A stretch of 64,000 nucleotides of DNA from Oscillibacter valericigenes (lineage in GTDB: Bacteria; Bacillota; Clostridia; Oscillospirales; Oscillospiraceae): contig NZ_JAFBIS010000010.1 in NCBI RefSeq assembly GCF_021531435.1, positions 44,933 to 108,932 of the forward strand, in the 5' to 3' direction. Positions 50,365 through 58,039 of this stretch are shown one piece after another (positions within the stretch are counted from its first letter, which is position 1; each line of letters begins with the position of its first letter). Made by a program: the position numbers and the translations under genes. The notes beneath the pieces are model-generated. The model was given only the letters and a program-made list of their open reading frames with translations, did no database searches and was not told where the DNA came from.

Positions 50365-50403
50365 AAAAAGCCCTAAGGCTTTTTCATCGCCTTAGGGCTT
50401 TTT
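50365..50403. terminator. Bidirectional terminator-like hairpin
   Basis: A 15-bp perfect stem AAAAAGCCCTAAGGC/GCCTTAGGGCTTTTT (50365-50379 with 50389-50403). It lies in the noncoding stretch between the PrsA-like gene and tRNA-Gly and could stop leftward transcripts from the tRNA side. Confidence 0.85.
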
Positions 50404-50513
50404 CTGATCTCTATCAATGCGGCAAAATGCGTGTTTTCAGCGTCAACCGCGAACCCAGCGAAGCGGATCGCGGTTGGAAAGGAGGAGCAGCGGAATGAGT
50501 GCGCTCCGACTTT
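50404..50513. other. Noncoding stretch with a GC-rich hairpin
   Basis: No gene seen. A 9-bp stem CAACCGCGA/TCGCGGTTG (50444-50452 with 50468-50476) is the only structure. A weak plus-strand ORF through here overlaps the tRNA and is not credible. Confidence 0.5.
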
Positions 50514-50553
50514 TAAAAAAAGTCGGAGCAAGCGATATGCAGCTTGCTCCGAC
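50514..50553 (-). terminator. Terminator of tRNA-Gly
   Basis: A 12-bp perfect stem GTCGGAGCAAGC/GCTTGCTCCGAC (50522-50533 with 50542-50553), followed on the minus strand by seven T's. It starts two bases after the encoded CCA. Confidence 0.93.
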
Positions 50554-50554
50554 G

Positions 50555-50628
50555 TGGAGCGGCTGAGGGGAGTCGAACCCCCCTATGCAGCTTGGGAAGC
50601 TGCCGTTCTACCGATGAACTACAGCCGC
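50555..50628 (-). tRNA. tRNA-Gly (anticodon CCC)
   Basis: Read on the minus strand: acceptor GCGGCTG/CAGCCGC, anticodon stem GCAGC/GCTGC around loop TTCCCAA (anticodon CCC), T-arm GGGGGTTCGACTCCCC, discriminator U and an encoded CCA. It decodes GGG. It has its own promoter and terminator. Confidence 0.97.
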
Positions 50629-50639
50629 GTCTGGATGGT

Positions 50640-50668
50640 ATGATAACATACTTCCGCCGAAATTGCAA
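50640..50668 (-). promoter_or_regulatory. Promoter of tRNA-Gly
   Basis: On the minus strand TTGCAA (50663-50668) and TATCAT (50640-50645) are 17 bp apart, ending 12 bp before the tRNA. Confidence 0.75.
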
Positions 50669-50671
50669 CAC

Positions 50672-50705
50672 GAAAAATAGCGTCCGCCGCAAATGCGGCG
50701 GACGC
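50672..50705 (-). terminator. Terminator of the SSS symporter gene
   Basis: An 11-bp perfect stem GCGTCCGCCGC/GCGGCGGACGC (50680-50690 with 50695-50705), followed on the minus strand by TATTTTT. Confidence 0.9.
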
Positions 50706-50748
50706 TGATTTTCTGATTATCCGTTTCAACTTGCGGAAAAGCGGAAGC

Positions 50749-52203
50749 TCAGTCCTCCTCGGGAGCCAGCTCCGTAGACTTCACCTTGGGCGGGAAGATC
50801 TTGGAGAACACCAGGAAGAACACCAGAGCCACGACCAGGCCGGGGATGATGGGCTGAGACACCTTCATGCCGAAGAGCATGCCGCCGGAGATCTTCTCCA
50901 GATACACAACAACGATGGAGCCGGAGATCAGGGAGGCGATGGTGCCGGCCAGAGAAGCGCCGGTCCAGTAATGGCCCAGCACATAGGGGAAGAACGCGCC
51001 GGCAGCACGGAGGGTGAAGCAGAACATCAGCAGGTTCACCAGGCTGGAGGTGTTGAACAGGGCGATGAACATGGAAACCACGCCCACGATGGCCATGACG
51101 ATCTTGGTGACCTTCATGACATCCTCGCTGGTGGCGTCGGGCTTCAGCACGGCACGGTAGATGTCGTTGGCGAAGATGGAGCCGGCGCCCAGCAGGTCAG
51201 AGTCGGAGGAGGACATGGTGGCGGAGATGATACCGGCGAACAGCAATCCGCAGATGACGGCGGGCATGGCCTCCATAGCCAGCACCGGCAGCGCGTAGCG
51301 GGCGCCCACGTCGGCGAAGTCCTCAGCGTTGAACTTGCCCATGTTGATGAGGGCCAGGGTGATGATGCCGAGAACGGCGGGGATGAACGCATAGATGAAG
51401 TTGATGATGGCAGCCAGGATGGAGCCCTGCTTCGCGGCCTTGCCGTCACGGGCGGCATAGTAGCGGGAAACGGCCTCCTGGCCCACGGTAAAGGTCGCCA
51501 CATACATGATGGTCAGGGAGATGACCGCCATGGGGCTGTATCCCTTGAACATATTGAAGGTCTCGGCGGGAACGTTGGCCACCACATTGCCCCAGCCGCC
51601 GGCGAGCCGCATGGCGAAGGGCACGGCGATGATCATGCCGATGATGATGAGGAACACCTGGATGAAGTCCGTCAGGGTAACACTCCACAATCCGCCCATG
51701 ATAGAGTAGATGGTGACGACCACGGCCACGATGATAACAGCGGTCTTGTAGCTGATGCCCAGCATGGTAGAGAGGATGACGGAGGAGGCGATGAACTGGC
51801 CGGCGGTAAGGCCGATCAGGGGCAGCAGCATGATAATGGCGGTGACGAGACCCGCGCTCTTGCCATACCGCCGCCGGAAATACTCAGGCACGGTCTTGAC
51901 GGTGGCAGCCCGGAACTTGGGCGCCAGGAAGGTCAGGATCACAAAGGCAAAGCCCATGGTGATGATGTACCAGGCGGCGGAGATGCCGTGGTTCTGCATG
52001 CCCTGCTGGACAACGCCCAGGGAGCTGCCGCCGCCGATCTCCGTGGCAGCCAGCGTGCCCGCCATCAGGAAGGGGCCCAGCCGCCGTCCGGCGACCATAA
52101 AATCGGTGTTGGAAGTGATCTTCTTGGAAGAATACCAGCCGATGAACAGCATCACCAGCAGGTAGAATACCACGATCACGCTAACTGTCAGGTTAAATTG
52201 CAT
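50749..52203 (-). CDS. Sodium:solute symporter (SSS family)
   Basis: A 484-residue membrane protein with about thirteen helices. Family marks are FYLLVMLFIGWYSSKKITSNTDFMVAGRRLG, ATEIGGGSSLGVVQQG, TVPEYFRRRYGKSAGLV, and the sodium-site SATMSSSDSDLLGAGSIFANDIYR. The substrate (proline, pantothenate, a sugar or other) cannot be told from sequence; the residues around the substrate helix are not diagnostic. The start has AAAGGAG upstream. The 5' leader carries a hairpin at the predicted start site. It is monocistronic. Confidence 0.92.
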   Translation of the reverse strand: MQFNLTVSVIVVFYLLVMLFIGWYSSKKITSNTDFMVAGRRLGPFLMAGTLAATEIGGGSSLGVVQQGMQNHGISAAWYIITMGFAFVILTFLAPKFRAATVKTVPEYFRRRYGKSAGLVTAIIMLLPLIGLTAGQFIASSVILSTMLGISYKTAVIIVAVVVTIYSIMGGLWSVTLTDFIQVFLIIIGMIIAVPFAMRLAGGWGNVVANVPAETFNMFKGYSPMAVISLTIMYVATFTVGQEAVSRYYAARDGKAAKQGSILAAIINFIYAFIPAVLGIITLALINMGKFNAEDFADVGARYALPVLAMEAMPAVICGLLFAGIISATMSSSDSDLLGAGSIFANDIYRAVLKPDATSEDVMKVTKIVMAIVGVVSMFIALFNTSSLVNLLMFCFTLRAAGAFFPYVLGHYWTGASLAGTIASLISGSIVVVYLEKISGGMLFGMKVSQPIIPGLVVALVFFLVFSKIFPPKVKSTELAPEED

Positions 52204-52272
52204 AGATTTTCTCCTTTCTCACATCACATTGAAGAGTTTCCCGGTCTGCGCTCTCCTTTCCCCTCAAAATTC

Positions 52273-52343
52273 ACCGTTAAACGGCTGTCCGCAAAATTTT
52301 AACGGTTTGTTAACATTTTACAATCATTTTTGTCAAATGTAAA
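52273..52343 (-). promoter_or_regulatory. Promoter and 5'-end inverted repeat of the symporter gene
   Basis: On the minus strand TTTACA (52338-52343) and TAAAAT (52315-52320) are 17 bp apart. Just downstream, ACCGTTAAA (52273-52281) and TTTAACGGT (52298-52306) form an inverted repeat at the 5' end of the mRNA, an operator or a stabilising hairpin. Confidence 0.65.
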
Positions 52344-52354
52344 GTGCTGGCGGC

Positions 52355-52395
52355 GAAAAAACCGGCACGCGCCCCCATTTGGGGCGTGTGCCGGT
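52355..52395 (-). terminator. Terminator of the spoIIQ-like gene
   Basis: A 15-bp stem with G-U pairs (52361-52375 with 52381-52395), followed on the minus strand by six T's. Confidence 0.92.
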
Positions 52396-52399
52396 CTTC

Positions 52400-53098
52400 T
52401 CATCGGTTCAGAAACGCGTCCGGGTCAACGGCGTCGCCGTCCTTTGTAACGGAAAAATGAAGGTGCGGGCTCTGGCCGGACTCCGCTTTGGCGGTGGTCC
52501 CCACGGCGCCGATGATCTGTCCGGCGGACACCGTGTCTCCCTCCTCCACCGTGGGCTGCGCCTGGAGGTTGGCGTAGGTGGTCTGGTAGCCTCCGTCATG
52601 GCTGATGGTGACGGTGGTCCCCATCATGGGGTCGTCCTCCACGGCCAGGACGGTGCCGGAGCAGGCGGCCAGCACGGTGGTGCCGGGCTTGGCGGAAATA
52701 TCCACGCCGTCATGGATGCGCCAGTCGTCCATGGTCACGTCATAGACCAGCCTGTCCACGGAAAACGCCGTCAGCACCTGGCCGTTCAGGGGCGAGACCA
52801 CCAGCCGGGGCGCCTGGGCCACCACCGGCGTGTCGTCCACCTCCACCTCCGGCATGGGGGCCGTCTCCACTTCTATCGGTTCCGGCTCGACCGTCTCCAC
52901 CACCTCCGGTTCCGGCTCCGTCACCTCCGGCGCGGGCGCGGACACCTCCGGTACAGGGTCCTCCTCCACGATGGCAGGCTCTTCTCCCCGGCCGGACAGC
53001 AGCGCCCATCCGCTGACGCCCACCACCAGCAGGCACACCGCCAGCGTGATATAAAACCCGGCGCTGCCCCGCAGCGCCTCCCACTTTTTCTTGTCCAT
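52400..53098 (-). CDS. SpoIIQ-like M23 (LytM) family membrane protein
   Basis: A 232-residue protein: short cytoplasmic N-terminus, one membrane helix (about 14-36), a Glu/Pro/Val-rich linker (about 40-100), then an M23 domain (about 120-225). Both zinc-ligand motifs are intact: HDGVD (H-x3-D) and HLHF. In sporulators SpoIIQ forms the forespore side of the engulfment channel; clostridial versions keep the catalytic residues, unlike B. subtilis. The start at 53098 has GGGAGG 9 bases upstream. A forespore-type promoter precedes it, which supports a sporulation role over a general peptidase. Confidence 0.82.
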   Translation of the reverse strand: MDKKKWEALRGSAGFYITLAVCLLVVGVSGWALLSGRGEEPAIVEEDPVPEVSAPAPEVTEPEPEVVETVEPEPIEVETAPMPEVEVDDTPVVAQAPRLVVSPLNGQVLTAFSVDRLVYDVTMDDWRIHDGVDISAKPGTTVLAACSGTVLAVEDDPMMGTTVTISHDGGYQTTYANLQAQPTVEEGDTVSAGQIIGAVGTTAKAESGQSPHLHFSVTKDGDAVDPDAFLNR

Positions 53099-53133
53099 GT
53101 AAAATTTCCTCCCTTGCATTTTGGGTTCAAGGG

Positions 53134-53164
53134 AAGTATGGACATCTTTTCCTCGGCTTATACA
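53134..53164 (-). promoter_or_regulatory. Possible forespore sigma (F/G) promoter of the spoIIQ-like gene
   Basis: On the minus strand TGTATA (53159-53164) and CATACTT (53134-53140) are 18 bp apart, resembling sigma-G/F elements. No sigma-A boxes are apparent. Confidence 0.5.
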
Positions 53165-53192
53165 AAAAAAGCGGCGCGTTTGCGCCGCTTTT
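53164..53192 (-). terminator. Terminator of gpmI
   Basis: An 11-bp stem AAAAGCGGCGC/GCGCCGCTTTT (53167-53177 with 53182-53192), GTTT loop on the plus strand, then seven T's on the minus strand. Confidence 0.93.
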
Positions 53193-53200
53193 CAGGGAAG

Positions 53201-54721
53201 TTATTTTACGATCAAAGTCTTCCCGTCCATTTCCTCGGGGCAGGCCAGGCCCATCACATCCAGGATGGTAGGCGCGATGTCCGCCAGGCGGCCGCCGGTC
53301 CGCAGCTCCGTCCCGGCGCCGCAGAGGATAAAGGGCACGGGGTTTGTGGTGTGGGCGGTCATGGGAGAGCCGTCGGGCTCCACCATCTGCTCGGCGTTGC
53401 CGTGGTCGGCGGTGATCATGGCGATGCCGCCCATCTTCAGCGTGGCGTCCACCACCCGGCCGACGCACGCGTCCACGGTCTCCACGGCCTTCACCGCGGC
53501 GTCAAACACACCGGTGTGGCCCACCATGTCGCAGTTGGCGAAGTTCAGGATGATGACGTCATAGGCGCCGGACTCGATGCGCTCCACGCACTTGTCGGCT
53601 ACTTCCACGGCGCTCATCTCCGGCTGGAGGTCGTAGGTCGCCACCTTGGGGGAGGCCACCAGCACCCGGTCCTCGCCGGGGAACACCGTCTCGCTGCCGC
53701 CGTTGAAGAAGAAGGTCACATGGGCGTACTTCTCCGTCTCGGCGATACGCAGCTGGGTCATGCCCATCTGACTGAGGTACTCGCCCAGGCCGTTGCGAAC
53801 GGTATTGCGGGGGAAGGCCACCTCCACATTGGGCATGGTGGCGTCGTACTCCGTGTTGCACACGAACGTGACGGGGAAATACTGGCGGGTAAAGCCGTCA
53901 AAATCCGGGTCCACCAGGGTCCGGGTGATCTCCCGGGCACGGTCAGGCCGGTAGTTGAAGAAAATGACGCTGTCGTTGTCGGAGATGGTACCCTCGGTGT
54001 CGCACACCACAGGCTCCACGAACTCGTCGGTGACGCCGGCGGCGTAGGAATCCTTCACGGCGGCCACAGGCACGGGATTGAACACGGCGCTCTCGCCGTA
54101 GACCATGGCGTCATAGGCCTGCTCCACCCGGTCCCAGCGCTTGTCGCGGTCCATGGCGTAATAGCGGCCCATCACCGTAGCGATCTTGCCCACGCCCAGC
54201 TCCCGGCACTTCTCCACCGTCCGGGCCACAAAGTCGGCGCCGGAGGTGGGAGACACGTCCCGGCCGTCCAGAAACGCATGGATATAGACCCGCTCCAGGC
54301 CCTTGTCCTTGGCCAGCTTCAGCAGGGCGAACAGGTGCTCAATGTGGGAGTGGACGCCGCCGTCGCTCAGCAGGCCCATCAGGTGGAGGGCAGTGCCCTT
54401 CTCCTTGCAGGAATCCATGGCGTGGTTGTAGGCGGGATTGGTGAAAAAGTCCCCGTCGGCGATGGACTTGGTGATGCGGGGCAGGTCCTGGAATACCACC
54501 CGGCCGGCGCCGATGTTGGTGTGGCCCACCTCGCTGTTGCCCATCTGTCCGTCAGGCAGGCCCACATCCAGTCCGGAGGCAGACAGCTCCGTGTGGGCAA
54601 ATTCCTGGAAGAACTGGTCCAGCCGGGGCGTATTGGCGGTCTGGACGGCGTTGCCCACGGTGCTGCCGGGTGCCATGCCGAAGCCATCCATAATAATCAA
54701 GGTAGTCGGTGTTTTGTTCAT
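53201..54721 (-). CDS. gpmI: 2,3-bisphosphoglycerate-independent phosphoglycerate mutase
   Basis: A 506-residue manganese enzyme interconverting 3- and 2-phosphoglycerate. The catalytic serine is in GNSEVGHTNIGAGR; metal ligands are visible in MDGFG near the N-terminus, NFANCDMVGHTG and TADHGNAE. Length is standard for the alkaline-phosphatase superfamily form. The start at 54721 has GAGG five bases upstream; the longer frame runs into the repeat element. It is the third glycolytic gene after pgk and tpiA on this strand, separated from tpiA by repeat copy B. Confidence 0.98.
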   Translation of the reverse strand: MNKTPTTLIIMDGFGMAPGSTVGNAVQTANTPRLDQFFQEFAHTELSASGLDVGLPDGQMGNSEVGHTNIGAGRVVFQDLPRITKSIADGDFFTNPAYNHAMDSCKEKGTALHLMGLLSDGGVHSHIEHLFALLKLAKDKGLERVYIHAFLDGRDVSPTSGADFVARTVEKCRELGVGKIATVMGRYYAMDRDKRWDRVEQAYDAMVYGESAVFNPVPVAAVKDSYAAGVTDEFVEPVVCDTEGTISDNDSVIFFNYRPDRAREITRTLVDPDFDGFTRQYFPVTFVCNTEYDATMPNVEVAFPRNTVRNGLGEYLSQMGMTQLRIAETEKYAHVTFFFNGGSETVFPGEDRVLVASPKVATYDLQPEMSAVEVADKCVERIESGAYDVIILNFANCDMVGHTGVFDAAVKAVETVDACVGRVVDATLKMGGIAMITADHGNAEQMVEPDGSPMTAHTTNPVPFILCGAGTELRTGGRLADIAPTILDVMGLACPEEMDGKTLIVK

Positions 54722-54778
54722 AAAAACCTCGTTTCGCTCAAGCCCATCCCCCATTCGCAAACAGCGGAGGGGGACTAG

Positions 54779-54952
54779 GGGGAACCAAGGGTTCCCCAGT
54801 TGATTTGCCAAAGGCAAGTCAAGAACATGAAATCATTTTCGGCAGGACATGTGCCCGCCGAAAATACCTCGACCCAGGCGCCCTGGGCGCCGACACCAGT
54901 GACCGAAGTCACTGGTGGTGGGGGAGGTCGAGGGGGAGCCTGCTCCCCCTCG
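54779..54952 (+). repeat. Dispersed multi-hairpin element, copy B
   Basis: Stems in order: GGGGAACC/GGTTCCCC (54779-54786 with 54790-54797), TTGATTTGCC/GGCAAGTCAA (54800-54809 with 54813-54822), the palindromic GAACATGAAATCATTTTC (54823-54840), ATTTTCGGC/GCCGAAAAT (54835-54843 with 54857-54865), GGCGCC/GGCGCC, CACCAGTGAC/GTCACTGGTG (54894-54903 with 54908-54917), and CGAGGGGGAGC/GCTCCCCCTCG (54929-54939 with 54942-54952). It fills the tpiA-gpmI gap. Confidence 0.88.
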
Positions 54953-54957
54953 AAAGA

Positions 54958-55731
54958 TTACTCCTGGTTGGCAGCGTTGATGATGTCCACGAACTGCTCG
55001 GGCTTCAGAGCGGCGCCGCCGATAAGTCCGCCGTCGATGTCGGGCTGGGCCAGCAGCTCAGCGGCATTCTTGGGATTCATGGAGCCGCCGTACTGGATGG
55101 TGACGGAGCGGGCAACGCGGGCCCCGTACAGGCTGCGGATGGTGGCGCGGATGTTGGAGCAGACCTCGCCGGCCTGCTCGGCAGTGGCGGTCTTGCCGGT
55201 GCCGATGGCCCAGATGGGCTCATAGGCGATGATGCAGCGGCGCATCTTGTCGGCGGGCACGCCGTACAGGGCGCTCTTGACCTGCAGGGCGATCCACTCG
55301 TTGGTGATGCCGGTCTCGCGCTGCTCCAGGCTCTCGCCCACGCAGATGATGGGGTTCATGCCGGCGTTCAGAACGGCGTGGACCTTCTTGTTCACGGTCT
55401 GGTCGGTCTCGCAGAAGTACTGGCGGCGCTCGCTGTGGCCGACGATGACGTACTTCACGCCCAGATCCTTCAGCATATCAGCAGAGACCTCGCCGGTGTA
55501 GGCGCCCTTCTCCTCAAAGTAGACGTTCTCGGCGCCCACGGAGATCCGCAGGTCCTTGAAAGCCTTGGAAGCAGCGGAAATGTTGCAGGCGGGGACGCAG
55601 ATCAACGTCTCGCACCACTTGGCGCGGGGCATGATCTTCTTGATCTCCTCGGCAAACTTCTTGGTCTCGGTAGCGGTCATGTTCATCTTCCAGTTACCGG
55701 CGATGACGGTCTTGCGGTATCTGCGGTTCAT
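54958..55731 (-). CDS. tpiA: Triosephosphate isomerase
   Basis: A 257-residue TIM barrel that interconverts dihydroxyacetone phosphate and glyceraldehyde 3-phosphate. Active-site residues are in AGNWKMN (Lys about 15), VGHSERR (His) and AYEPIWAIGTGKTA (Glu). The C-terminal phosphate loop IQYGGSMNPKN and GGLIGGAAL are conserved. It has its own promoter 75 bp upstream, and is followed by the repeat element and gpmI. Confidence 0.99.
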   Translation of the reverse strand: MNRRYRKTVIAGNWKMNMTATETKKFAEEIKKIMPRAKWCETLICVPACNISAASKAFKDLRISVGAENVYFEEKGAYTGEVSADMLKDLGVKYVIVGHSERRQYFCETDQTVNKKVHAVLNAGMNPIICVGESLEQRETGITNEWIALQVKSALYGVPADKMRRCIIAYEPIWAIGTGKTATAEQAGEVCSNIRATIRSLYGARVARSVTIQYGGSMNPKNAAELLAQPDIDGGLIGGAALKPEQFVDIINAANQE

Positions 55732-55805
55732 GTTACATATCTCCTTTTATGTGTATGTCATATTCTGGGCCACGCCCATAGATGTGCGAAACGAAAACCT
55801 ATTAT

Positions 55806-55834
55806 TTTATAACGAAAAAAGGGATAATTGTCAA
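55806..55834 (-). promoter_or_regulatory. Promoter of tpiA
   Basis: On the minus strand TTGACA (55829-55834) and TATAAA (55806-55811) are 17 bp apart, in the pgk-tpiA gap. Confidence 0.85.
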
Positions 55835-55888
55835 GCATTTAGTCATATTTTTTGTAAAAACATGCGCCGTGCTGACGTCTGCCTTTCA

Positions 55889-57160
55889 TCACTCCGCGTC
55901 CAGCAGGCACGCGACGCCCGGCAGCTCCTTGCCCTCCAGGAATTCCAGGGAGGCGCCGCCGCCGGTGGAGATGTGGGTCATCTTGTCGGCGTAGCCCAGC
56001 TGCTCCACGGCCGCCGCGCTGTCGCCGCCGCCGATGATGGTAATGGCGGAGGTCTTGCTCAGGGCCTCGGCCACAGCCTCGGTGCCCTTGGCGAAGGCAG
56101 GGAACTCAAACACACCCATAGGGCCGTTCCAGATCACGGTGCCGGCGTCGGCCACGGCGTCGCAGTACAGGGCCACCGTCTCGGGGCCGATGTCCAGGCC
56201 CTCCCAGCCGTCGGGGATCTCGCCGGCCTTGACCACCTGACTGTTGGCGTCGGCGGCAAACTTGTCGGCGCAGACGGTGTCCACAGGCAGCAGCAGCTTC
56301 ACGCCCTTGGCCTTGGCCTTTTCGATCATGTCCTTGGAGTAATCCATCCAGTCGGCCTCCAGCAGGCTGTTGCCCACCTTGCCGCCCATGGCGGCGGAGA
56401 AGGTGTAGGCCATGCCGCCGCCAATGATGATGGTGTCGGCGATCTCCAGCAGGTTGTTGATGACTCCGATCTTGCTGGACACCTTGCTGCCACCCAGGAT
56501 GGCCACCAGGGGGCGCTTGGGGTTGGCGATGGCGCCGCCCAGGAACTCCAGCTCCTTCTGGATCAGGAAGCCGGACACGGCGGGCAGGTAAGCGGCCACG
56601 CCGGCAGTGGAGGCGTGGGCGCGGTGGACCGCGCCGAAGGCGTCGGACACATACAGGTCCGCCATGGAAGCCATGGCCTTGGCCAGCTCGGGGTCGTTCT
56701 TGGTCTCGCCCTTTTCAAAGCGGGTATTCTCCAGCAGCAGGATCTGGCCGGGCTGCAGGGCGGCAGCCTTAGTCTTGGCGTCCTCGCCCACCACATCGTG
56801 TGCAAAGATGACCTCCTGGCCCAGCAGCTCGCTCAGGCGCTTGGCGACGGGAGCCAGGGTCAGCTTCTTCAGGGACTTCTCCCAGTCCTCTTTCTTGACG
56901 GAAGCTGCGTCCTTGCCCTTTTCCACCTGCTTCTTCACATAGGACTCAAAGGTCGCCACGGGCTTGCCCAGGTGGGAGCAGGCGATGACGGCCGCGCCGT
57001 TCTCCAGCAGGTACCGGATGGTGGGCAGGGCGGCAACGATGCGCTTGTCGCTGGTGATCTCGCCGGTCTCCTTGTCCTGGGGGACGTTGAAATCGCAGCG
57101 CAGCAGGACCTTTTTGCCGGCCACATCCACGTCACGAACAGTCTTTTTGTTGTAATTCAT
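55889..57160 (-). CDS. pgk: Phosphoglycerate kinase
   Basis: A 423-residue kinase making ATP from 1,3-bisphosphoglycerate. The N-terminal substrate domain opens [21 protein letters not shown]; the nucleotide domain has [21 protein letters not shown] and FLEGKELPG. The usual bacterial length is about 395; about 25 extra residues ([22 protein letters not shown] region, about 65-90) form a lysine-rich insertion after the HLGKP motif, which is common in this lineage. The start at 57160 has GGAGG 8 bases upstream. No clear promoter precedes it, so read-through from trmL is likely. Confidence 0.98.
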   Translation of the reverse strand: MNYNKKTVRDVDVAGKKVLLRCDFNVPQDKETGEITSDKRIVAALPTIRYLLENGAAVIACSHLGKPVATFESYVKKQVEKGKDAASVKKEDWEKSLKKLTLAPVAKRLSELLGQEVIFAHDVVGEDAKTKAAALQPGQILLLENTRFEKGETKNDPELAKAMASMADLYVSDAFGAVHRAHASTAGVAAYLPAVSGFLIQKELEFLGGAIANPKRPLVAILGGSKVSSKIGVINNLLEIADTIIIGGGMAYTFSAAMGGKVGNSLLEADWMDYSKDMIEKAKAKGVKLLLPVDTVCADKFAADANSQVVKAGEIPDGWEGLDIGPETVALYCDAVADAGTVIWNGPMGVFEFPAFAKGTEAVAEALSKTSAITIIGGGDSAAAVEQLGYADKMTHISTGGGASLEFLEGKELPGVACLLDAE

Positions 57161-57226
57161 GTGGAATTCCTCCATACATAGATATAATTGATAAGTTCAC
57201 GGCGCTCAGCGCCGGGTATCATAAGT

Positions 57227-57718
57227 TCAGTTTTCTGCCATCTCCCCGGTTCCCATCAGCCCCGGGAAATGGTTCTGCCGCAATGCCTCGTAGACGCAGA
57301 CCGCCACGGTGTTGCTCAGGTTCAGGCTCCGGGCCTCCGAGATCATGGGCAGCCGGATGCAGCGGTCCCGGTACTGTTCCCGTAACGCCAGGGGCAGCCC
57401 CGCGGTCTCCTTGCCGAAAAACAGCCAGCAGTCCGCCGAGAACTCCGCCTCCTCATAGGAGCGGGGCGCCTTGGTGGTGGTGAGCCACAGGTCTGCGGCG
57501 GCCTCCGGGTGACGGGCGAAAAAGTCGTCCAGATTTTCATAATCGGATACATCCACCAGGTGCCAGTAATCCAGGCCCGCCCGTTTCACCGCCCGGTCGG
57601 AGATGTCAAAGCCCAGAGGCCGGATGAGGTGCAGGCTGCTGCCGGTAGCGGCGCAGGTGCGGGCAATGTTCCCGCAGTTCTGGGGGATCTCCGGTTCCAC
57701 CAGCACGATATGAAGCAT
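57227..57718 (-). CDS. trmL: tRNA (cytidine(34)-2'-O)-methyltransferase
   Basis: A 163-residue SPOUT-type methyltransferase acting on wobble nucleotide 34 of leucine tRNAs. Knot motifs are VLVEPEIPQNCGNIARTCAATG, LFFGKETAGLP and IRLPMISEARSLNLSNTVAVCVYEA. Length is standard. The start at 57718 has GGGGGG 9 bases upstream. Between its stop and pgk are a small hairpin (CGGCGC/GCGCCG, 57200-57214) and a direct repeat ATAAGTTCA (57191 and 57221). It likely shares a transcript with pgk. Confidence 0.96.
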   Translation of the reverse strand: MLHIVLVEPEIPQNCGNIARTCAATGSSLHLIRPLGFDISDRAVKRAGLDYWHLVDVSDYENLDDFFARHPEAAADLWLTTTKAPRSYEEAEFSADCWLFFGKETAGLPLALREQYRDRCIRLPMISEARSLNLSNTVAVCVYEALRQNHFPGLMGTGEMAEN

Positions 57719-57746
57719 GGTCAAAATCCCCCCGTTTTGTACGAAT

Positions 57747-57777
57747 GGATTACATTGTAATCCTTTGCCTGGGTAAA
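57747..57777 (-). promoter_or_regulatory. Promoter and palindrome upstream of trmL-pgk
   Basis: On the minus strand TTTACC (57772-57777) and TGTAAT (57749-57754) are 17 bp apart. The palindrome GGATTACATTGTAATCC (57747-57763) covers the -10 box, suggesting a repressor site. Confidence 0.6.
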
Positions 57778-57988
57778 TTCAACCATATTGTGTGAAAAAA
57801 ATTCGTTTTTTATTGAAAAGCCCGAGCAAATCCGCCGCGTTTCTGCAATTTGCTGAAAAAAACTCCGAAATTTCTCTTTTTTCCGGTATTTCCGTTGCCT
57901 CCCACAAAAACGAAGCCGTTCGGCGAAAAGATTTCAGAGAAATTTCTCGGACAAATTCGCCGGAAACACTGGATTTCCGGTAAAAGTT
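57778..57988. other. AT-rich intergenic region with no gene seen
   Basis: About 210 bp without a credible ORF or terminator. It contains near-repeats of GAAATTTCTC (about 57868 and 57940) that could fold back on each other. A minus-strand frame of 81 codons lacks a ribosome binding site and family resemblance. Confidence 0.4.
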
Positions 57989-57997
57989 TGATATAAT
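57989..57997 (+). promoter_or_regulatory. Extended -10 promoter of the glmU-like/prs operon
   Basis: TGATATAAT (57989-57997) is an extended -10 with a perfect TATAAT; no good -35 lies 17 bp upstream. Confidence 0.6.
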
Positions 57998-58039
57998 ACC
58001 CGTGTGTGTATAATTTTTTACCAAAGGGAGGGAAGCGCC

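Noticed and set aside
50431..50643. A 70-codon plus-strand frame, and a shorter 18-codon one with GGAGGAG upstream, across tRNA-Gly
   Set aside because: Both read through the tRNA on the opposite strand and its terminator; no protein resemblance.
52304..52324. Rex-like site near the symporter -10 (TTGTTAACATTTTACAA)
   Set aside because: The right half is one base short, so the 7-4-7 spacing breaks; weaker than the three thiolase sites.
57779..58024. An 81-codon minus-strand frame between trmL and the glmU-like gene
   Set aside because: No ribosome binding site or ATG start in good context, odd composition, and it overlaps the promoter of the glmU-like operon.
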